Assembly: GCA_029339195.1 (NCBI GenBank)
Contig: JAPTJF010000092.1
Coordinates: 62,001 to 126,000, forward strand
Reading direction: 5' to 3'
Length of the DNA stretch: 64,000 nt
From: Micractinium sp. NFX-FRZ
Taxonomy: Eukaryota; Chlorophyta; Trebouxiophyceae; Chlorellales; Chlorellaceae
In this document: one piece after another, positions 57,476 through 64,000 of the stretch
How positions within the stretch are numbered: the first letter of the stretch is position 1
Layout of the letters: the number at the start of each line of letters is the position of its first letter
The notes under the pieces: model-generated
What the model was told of the DNA's origin: nothing
The model's database searches: none
Seen by the model: only the letters and a program-made list of their open reading frames with translations
Position numbers and translations under genes: made by a program

Positions 57476-60400
57476 TCAGGGGTTGACAAAGAGGCAGATG
57501 GTGGTGTCTGCGCCAGCGGTGAAGACCCAGGGCTGGGTGGGGTGGAAGGCAACATCCAGCACACCGGCGTAGTCCACCATCTCGTGGCCCCGCAGGATCT
57601 TGACTGCAGAGGCAAAGAACAGCAGACGGTGAGCACAGGGGTGGGGACACACCACAGACCGAGTGGAGAACACGGGGATTGGGGGAATGAGTGAAATTCC
57701 AGCCGTTGAGCGGAGGTGTCATCCGCGAAACGAGCGCCGCCGCCGTGGCGCAGTTCCTCCGATCTGCACCCGCCACCTGGCACGATGAGCGACGCAAGGC
57801 CTGCGCTGACACCATTGCCCATCCACAGCCCCCTCCCCGGCACGCCATCCCACCCACCCATCCCGACAAACCCCTGCTCCTCCCTTTCGAACCCCCTTCG
57901 AATGAATGGGCATCAAAGCCCTCGCACCGGGCACGATGAGCGGGTTGGTCATGAGGTCTGCGTAGACGCGGCCGTGGAAGATGTGCACGGTGGCGTCGTC
58001 GGATGACGAGGCAAAGAGGGGGTAGGAGCGGTGGAAGGCGGCCCCCCGCACCGCGTAGTGGTGGTAGCGCAGCGCGCGGTACGGCTTGGACGACAGGTCC
58101 AGGTCGAACCAGCTGCGGGCAAGGAAGGTGGGAGGAGGAGGGAGAAAGGGGGATGAGAATGGATGTTGGGCGAACAGTGGCGCACGGTTGGGGTTGCAGG
58201 ACAGAAAAACGCAACAACCTCTAGAGCCTCTGCTTCCAATGGGCCTCTGCGACCACGTGCCCTTCGACGGGCGCACCAGCCCAGTGTGCAAAGCCTTACC
58301 CACTCCCTGCCACACACATCACACACACACACACATCACACACGCTCCGCAGCCCAGCAGCTCAGCGGCCCCCACCACCCCGGGCAGCCGCTTGCTCACC
58401 AGAGGCGCTTGTCCTCGGCCCCCACAATGAGGTGGTCCCCAGTGGGGTGCACCGCCATGGAGGTGATCACGCCGCTGCCCGCCACCAGCTTCTTGGCCAG
58501 CGCCTGCTTGGCCAGGTTGTACACACGCACCTGCACGCAACATGGGTTCAAACATGTAAAATGAGGAGTGAGGCACAAAAGGATAGCCGGGCGCAAACAG
58601 AATCAGTGGAGGGAGGCTAGGTGGGGCCTTGCACACTGCTCCAGGGGGCAGTGCCTGTGTCCCACCGACGCTTCCGCTGCTTGCCGCCCTCGCCAGACAC
58701 CTTTGCGCCCGCATTCAACTCTCCACGGCACAGCCCCGCCCCTCGCACACTGCTATCAACCACAAGGAGAAGCCCGTCCCTAAAATAGGCATGCCAGCGA
58801 GGACCACACTACGTATGACGCCCCCCCCACGCCCCTCCTCACGTTCTGCTGGGTGGCCACAAAGAAGAAGGGCTTGGTGGGGTGGAAGAGCACGCGCACC
58901 ACGCGCCCCCGGTTCTTGCGGAACGGGTTCTGGCTTGCGCCCTTGCTCAGCTGGTGCACCAGCACGGCCTGCGAGGAAGGGCGGTATGGGGAGGTGGATG
59001 GGTAGAGGGTGAGGGCAAAGATGCGGTGAAGGGTGGCGGGAGGCGAGGAGATGGCAGGGCACCCGGAACGGCCCAGGGCCCCGGCCCTCCCTCCAGACCC
59101 AGCCCACAGCCATAATGCCTCTCCCAGAAGCAGCAGCAGCAGCAGCAGCCAGCCACACCTGCGTGTTGCCGGTGGGCGCCGTGGTGGCAAAGTAGTCGCC
59201 CCGGGCGTGCCACGTCACGTGCTTTATCGTGAACTTGTGCAGCACGACTAGCCCGCCCTCGCCGCCGCCGCCATTGCCGCCCTCCTGCCGCCGCTGCCAG
59301 CTGACCAGCTGACCCTCCTCTATGCCGCCGCCGCTGCCGCCGCTGCTGCCGCTGCTGGCCAGGGCCAGGGACAGGGCCGCCTCGGTGGCTGCCTCTGCCT
59401 CCTCGCTGCCGGTGCCAGAGGGCAGCAGGAAGAGCCGCTTGCCGGAGGAGGCTGCAGGGCATGGGCATGCCGGGCGGCAACGGGTATGTGAGGGTGGTGG
59501 GGGGGCGGCGAGATGTAGGAGCGGTGGGCGGGGAGACGAGCGGCCTCCGGCGGAGGCCGGCAAGCTTGCATGGCAGGCAGGCACAGCGCACACATCAGCT
59601 TGTTCAGGCAGAATTCAGGCAGGTGCCACCCAGCTGAGCAGGCCACCAGCGGGGCCTTACAGCCAAGCCAAGCCAAGCCATGCTGCCCAGCCATGCAGCC
59701 CAGGGCAGGGCAGCACCACCCCACTCGCGCCTCTCACCTGCAAACAGCGCCAGCTGGGGTGCTGTGCACCACGCCACGCACGTGACCGGCTCCTCCAGCT
59801 GCCACACCTGCATGCACCGCCCCGTCCGCACCTCCCACAGCCGCACGGTGCAGTCGTCTGCGGGGGGTTGATGCAGGGGGTGGGCGGGGCAGGTGACGAC
59901 GGTGGCTGGCAAGGTAGTTGGCAGGCTGGCAGGCTACATGCGCCTCAAGCACGCCCTCCAAGGCAGCAGGCACAAGGGCAAGGCTGCCTCGGCAGTTGCT
60001 CCCACAGGCAACCTGTCTGAGATGCTACCAGGCCTTGACATTTAGCACCACCTCGAAGCAGCCCTCGCTGCCAACGTGTCAACAGACACACACCTGAGCC
60101 CGACAGCAGCCACTGCCCGGATGTGTCGGCCGCCACGCTGCGCACGGGCTTGGTGTGCCCGGTGTAGCGCACCGACAGCAGCACCGGGAAGGGCTGCAGG
60201 TCCTGGGGCTTGGGCAGCTTGGGGACCAGGACCTCGGGGTCTGATGACAAGGAGAAAGGGGGGAGGGGGGCAAAGCGGGGTCACACACATGCTGGTTGGG
60301 CAGGCTACGGATGAGGGCGTCATGGGGCCCGCCCCCAGCGTCCATGCCAATGCTCTCAGCCTCTTGTGGTCACCTTTGGTGACCGCAGCTGTCCTGCCCT

Positions 60401-63400
60401 GCCCCGGCCCTGCCCCACCCTTGCTTTTGCTGGCTCTGCCGCTGCTGCCTCCCCGCCCCTGTCGCTGCGCCCTGCCCCTTGCCCCTGCTGCCTGCCCCCT
60501 GCTGCTGCGCCGTGCCCCCCTCATCCGCACAGGCACGCACCCTCGATGATGAGCCGCTTCCGCCGGGTGCGTGGGCACAGGTAGAGGTCGAGGCAGCGCT
60601 CGAAGCGCTCCTTGATGAAGTTGGAGTAGGCTGGGACCTGCGTAGGGCGGAGCAAGCAGGGCAGGTGTCAGGCACAGACACTTCGGGGCAGGAGAAAAGG
60701 GGGGAGGGGCGCTCCTTGGCATGATAAGGAGCAGGCACAGACCTGCAGGTGGCCCATAATGTGGGGCAGGCGGCAGAGAGAGCAGTGATGTCGACACCCA
60801 GGGAAGAGGCAGTAGGTTGTGCGACTGGGGTGGGCACACTGCCATGCAAGAGGAGCGAGCCCGCGAGCAACGGCAATCAGAGATGAGGGGACTGCCATGG
60901 CAGCGAGGTGCCCAGCAGCAGGGCGGCCAGGTGTGTGCGGCTGCGGGCCTCACCCGGCGCAGGCAGTCGTATGCCGTGGGCACAAACTGGGGGCGGTCCT
61001 CCTCGTCCAGCAGCTGCTGCCCGTTCCTCTCCTCCTGTTGCATTGTGGCGTGAGGGGCCAGGCGGGGAGCGCGCAAGTGAGTGAGGGTCGGCATTACGAA
61101 TTGGGGAGGTGGGCATGGCAGATGGGATGGTCAGACCCGTGCAGGGAGAGCAGGTGACACGTTCCAAACGCCTGACCGGGGGCGGGCATGCAGGCGAGGC
61201 AGGCACATGCATTTCCCAACCGCGCCACGTCTGCCTCACCTCTGTGGGCAGGTACTCCTTGGGAGGGTTGTAGCTCTCCGCATGGCCCGGCAGGTTGAGC
61301 TTGGGGGCGGGGATGTAGGTCAGCCCCGTGGCCGTCTTGTCCAGCGTCTTGCCTGGCACAGCATGGGCAGCATGAGCACAGCATGGGCAGCATGAGAAAA
61401 CACAACCGCAGCTTGAGCACAGCATGGGTGGCACAGTGCCCATTCAGAGAAGCATGGTGCTCAGCCGCCTCACTCGCTACCCCCACTGGCGACTTCTACC
61501 GTGCACACAGACCCGCACTCGCTACCCACTGGAGGCCCGCACTCGATACCTCGCTGGACTCTCAAAACACGCACACAGCGCCGCCTCCCTCCCTGCCTCC
61601 CTGCCCTCCCCGCCTCTCACCGTCGTCCTCCCACAGCAGGTACGCCTCCGGCTTCTCGGGCGCCGCCTCCTTCTTGATCCACCCCTTGCGCAGCGCACGC
61701 ACCAGCTTGACAATCCTGCGCGCTCGAGGGGGTGTTGGGAGAGTCAGGGAGGCGGCACGAGAGGGTGGGACAGAGTGGATCTCCATGACTGCGGTCCTCT
61801 CCTCCCCCAAACATTCAAGGCCCCACACTCTCCTCCTCTCCCAGTTGAAGGCCTCAGTTCTCCTTCGCTCTCGCCTCCTCTCCTAAACATCCTCACAACC
61901 GCCACTGCCCCCACTCAGCGCTCTGTCTCTTAATAACCCCACACTTGTTCTCCAATGTAGTGCAGCGCGCGCCCGCCCCCCACTTCCCCTCCCTCCCCAC
62001 ACCCCTCTCCCCAACCCACGCACCCACCCTCCTCACCACCCCACTCACTTCTTCTCCTCCCACTTGGACGGGATGAAGCGGCGCTTGGGCTCGGGCGCCC
62101 CGCTGAGCGGCATCACCTCCACGTCCCGCGTGAACCAGTCCACCTCGGGCTCATACGGGTTCACCTCCACGTGGGGGAACTGGCCTGCAGGGGCAGGCAA
62201 TGGAGCAAGAATGAGGAATAATAGATGAAGCAGAGATATGTGGGGAAAGCGGCCAGCACGTTCAGTCAGTGTAGGAAAGTGAGGGAATAGATGAGGAAGA
62301 GGCGTGTGGGGGAGCTGGCCTTTGGGGGCAGGCAGTGGAGCAGAAATGAGGATTACTAGGTGAAGACCAACGCACGTGGGGTGAGGGAAAGGGTGAACCA
62401 GTCCACCTCAGGCTCATAGGGGTTCTGGTTCTACAAAGGCAAGGGAACTGGCCTGCACCGCCAGCTGCGCTTCCCCCACGCTGCCGCCCCAACAACCTGC
62501 CTTCCGCCTCGTTCTGCCTCTCTCTCCACGCCCCGATGCTGCCCTTGCTGCTTCACGCACGCACCCACCCACCTTGGCGGATGCGCTGTATCATGCGCAT
62601 CTCATCCTTGGACAGCACCACCTCCTCGTCATTGTACTCATCATAGATCGTGGCCAGGTAGTCCTGCGGGCAGGGGCAGGCCAGAGAGAAGGGTGGAGGC
62701 AGGGGCGCGTGACGACGTTGTGAGAGGAGGTGAGAGTGGTAAGAAAGGCGGAGGCAAGGTGGGCGGCGTCGTAGGGAGTGTGGGTTCAGCACTGCCTCCT
62801 TGTAGCCGCCCTGCCGATTGGGCACAGCCCGCCCACGCCACCCAGCCCGCCCGCCCATCCCGCCCACCCGCGTGGAGTCGTTGCGCGCAATCAGCTGCTC
62901 CAGCCGGTCCTTGCGGCCCCCCGGCTTCTTGCCCAGCCTCCGGCCCTCCACATCGTAGCTGCGCAAGTGGAAATTTGGGAGGGTTGGCAGGAAGGGTAAG
63001 CAGGAGGTACTTAGACAGGCAGCAGGCAAGGGCCTCCTCCAGTTCCAGACCGCCACATCGTCCCTGCCCGGGCAACAGGCAGCTATAGGTGGGTTGCATA
63101 CGCACAAGGGGTGCGGCAACCAGGCTGCCGCCTTAGAGCCAGCGACAGCAGTTGCACCCGTTCAAGCCCACCCGCGCTCCGGCTGCACATCATCAACCTT
63201 AACAACTGTATGAACAACCACACCTATATGGATAGACACCAGCGCTTCCTAACAGCCCACCCACCCACCCGATGTGCTCCTCGTGCTGGTACCACTCCAG
63301 CGGCACCTCCCCAATGGTGTTGCGGTTGGGCCGCTCATCCTCGGAAGAGTCGCTGGCAGGATCCTCGCCTTCCACCTGCCCCGCCACTGCCGCCGCTGCG

Positions 63401-64000
63401 GCCTGGTGCTGCCGCAGGCGCGCCACCCCCTCATCCCCCTCCTCCTCCTCCTCCTCGCCCTCCCCACTCTCGGCAAGAGGCTCGTCATCGCTGTCGGTCA
63501 CAACCGGTGACTCGCTGCCCTCCTCATCGCTGCCCTCCTCATCCTCGTCCTCGCCGCCGCTGTCCTCCGCGTCCGCGTCGCTGCCCTCCTCCTCGCTGCC
63601 GCTGCAGGCGGGCGGGGCAGTGAGGCAGGCAGCACCGCATGTCAAGGCTGGGCTGGCTCTCTTTGTGACTGTACAAAGAGCATGTGCATGCACCAGTGCA
63701 GTGCCAAGAATGCAGGCGCGCACGCAGGAGTAAAGGCAGGGCATGCAACACAAGCCTATAGGCAAGACATCCCAGCTGGCCGCCGCAGCCCTGGCAGCCC
63801 CTTTCCCTGCGCACCTGCCGCCGCCTTTCCGCTGCTGCTGCCGCTGCCGCCGGTGCTTCTCTGCCGCTGCCATGTATCCCAGCACAGCATTTTCGATTTC
63901 CCGGTCCACTCCCGCACTCCGCGGCTTGCCCCCCTCCTCGGCTTCGCTGTCGCTCTCGCTGCCGCCGCTCAGGGCCGCCGCCAGGTCGCCGCCATCGCTG
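57476..64000 (-). CDS. BOP1: BOP1, ribosome biogenesis WD40 protein (5' partial)
   Basis: Nucleolar subunit of the Pes1-Bop1-WDR12 (PeBoW) complex, needed for pre-rRNA processing and 60S assembly. Exons (minus): 64000-63815 (partial), 63601-63269, 62958-62868, 62663-62573, 62184-62049, 61715-61621, 61352-61240, 61034-60954, 60637-60541, 60240-60094, 59857-59738, 59451-59159, 58968-58843, 58530-58400, 58112-57928, 57603-57476; at least 783 aa in phase. Acidic N-terminus ([20 protein letters not shown]), then the BOP1 N-terminal domain: [86 protein letters not shown]. The WD40 propeller follows: [53 protein letters not shown], and the end [21 protein letters not shown] Gly/Ser linker of about 50 residues interrupts the propeller (near 59240-59440). 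The start codon lies beyond base 64000. Confidence 0.95.
58318..58344 (+). repeat. (AC)n microsatellite
   Basis: Interrupted CA dinucleotide run in a BOP1 intron. Confidence 0.8.
62305..62460 (-). repeat. Exon/intron echo before BOP1 exon with [12 protein letters not shown]
   Basis: Two overlapping diverged copies. 62395-62460 matches coding 62125-62190 (reads EPEVDWF-like), and 62305-62372 matches the exon edge plus intron 62170-62240. Confidence 0.8.

Overview
The window is nuclear DNA from a unicellular green plant-lineage organism, most likely a trebouxiophyte alga of the Chlorella/Micractinium type. The signs are high GC, genes cut into many short exons by 100-400 bp introns, Ala/Gly/Gln-rich low-complexity linkers, the green-algal poly(A) signal TGTAA downstream of most stops, and plant/algal gene families. 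I rebuilt eleven genes by joining exons by hand. In every gene the exon phases match at all junctions, and each model with both ends in the window has a length divisible by three. Together they carry about 137 introns, nine of which need a GC-AG donor.

Layout, left to right. (1) 1-3041, minus: sulfotransferase, 3' end outside the window. (2) 3828-11143, plus: a 1,125-residue fusion of a tryptophan-dioxygenase-superfamily (PrnB/DUF1864-like) half with a kynureninase-like class V PLP half. (3) 11949-22206, plus: full-length ABCB/MDR-type ABC exporter. (4) 22644-26378, minus: BTB-BACK protein. (5) 26842-35185, minus: dynamin-superfamily GTPase with a long acidic tail and a candidate Atg8-interacting motif. 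(6) 35435-36924, plus: unknown protein with a Lys/Ala histone-H1-like tail. (7) 37127-38955, minus: WW + GYF protein. (8) 39780-45523, minus: secreted pectate-lyase-superfamily beta-helix protein. (9) 46499-49051, minus: ankyrin-type protein with an F-box-like tail. (10) 50252-56843, plus: secreted FmdA/AmdA-type formamidase. (11) 57476-64000, minus: BOP1, 5' end outside the window.

Genes 1-3 sit together: a sulfotransferase divergent from a putative tryptophan-type oxygenase/PLP fusion, followed by an exporter. That resembles a small metabolite make-modify-export group, though this is inference. The other genes look like ordinary housekeeping or cell-surface functions.

The most striking DNA-level feature is recurrent 'exon echoes': short diverged tandem copies of an exon end lying in the neighbouring intron, in at least five of the eleven genes. 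Several keep a usable splice site. I saw no tRNA, rRNA, CRISPR array or intact transposon. Two intronic segments share a (TTGA)n-tailed 3' end and may be retroposon remnants.
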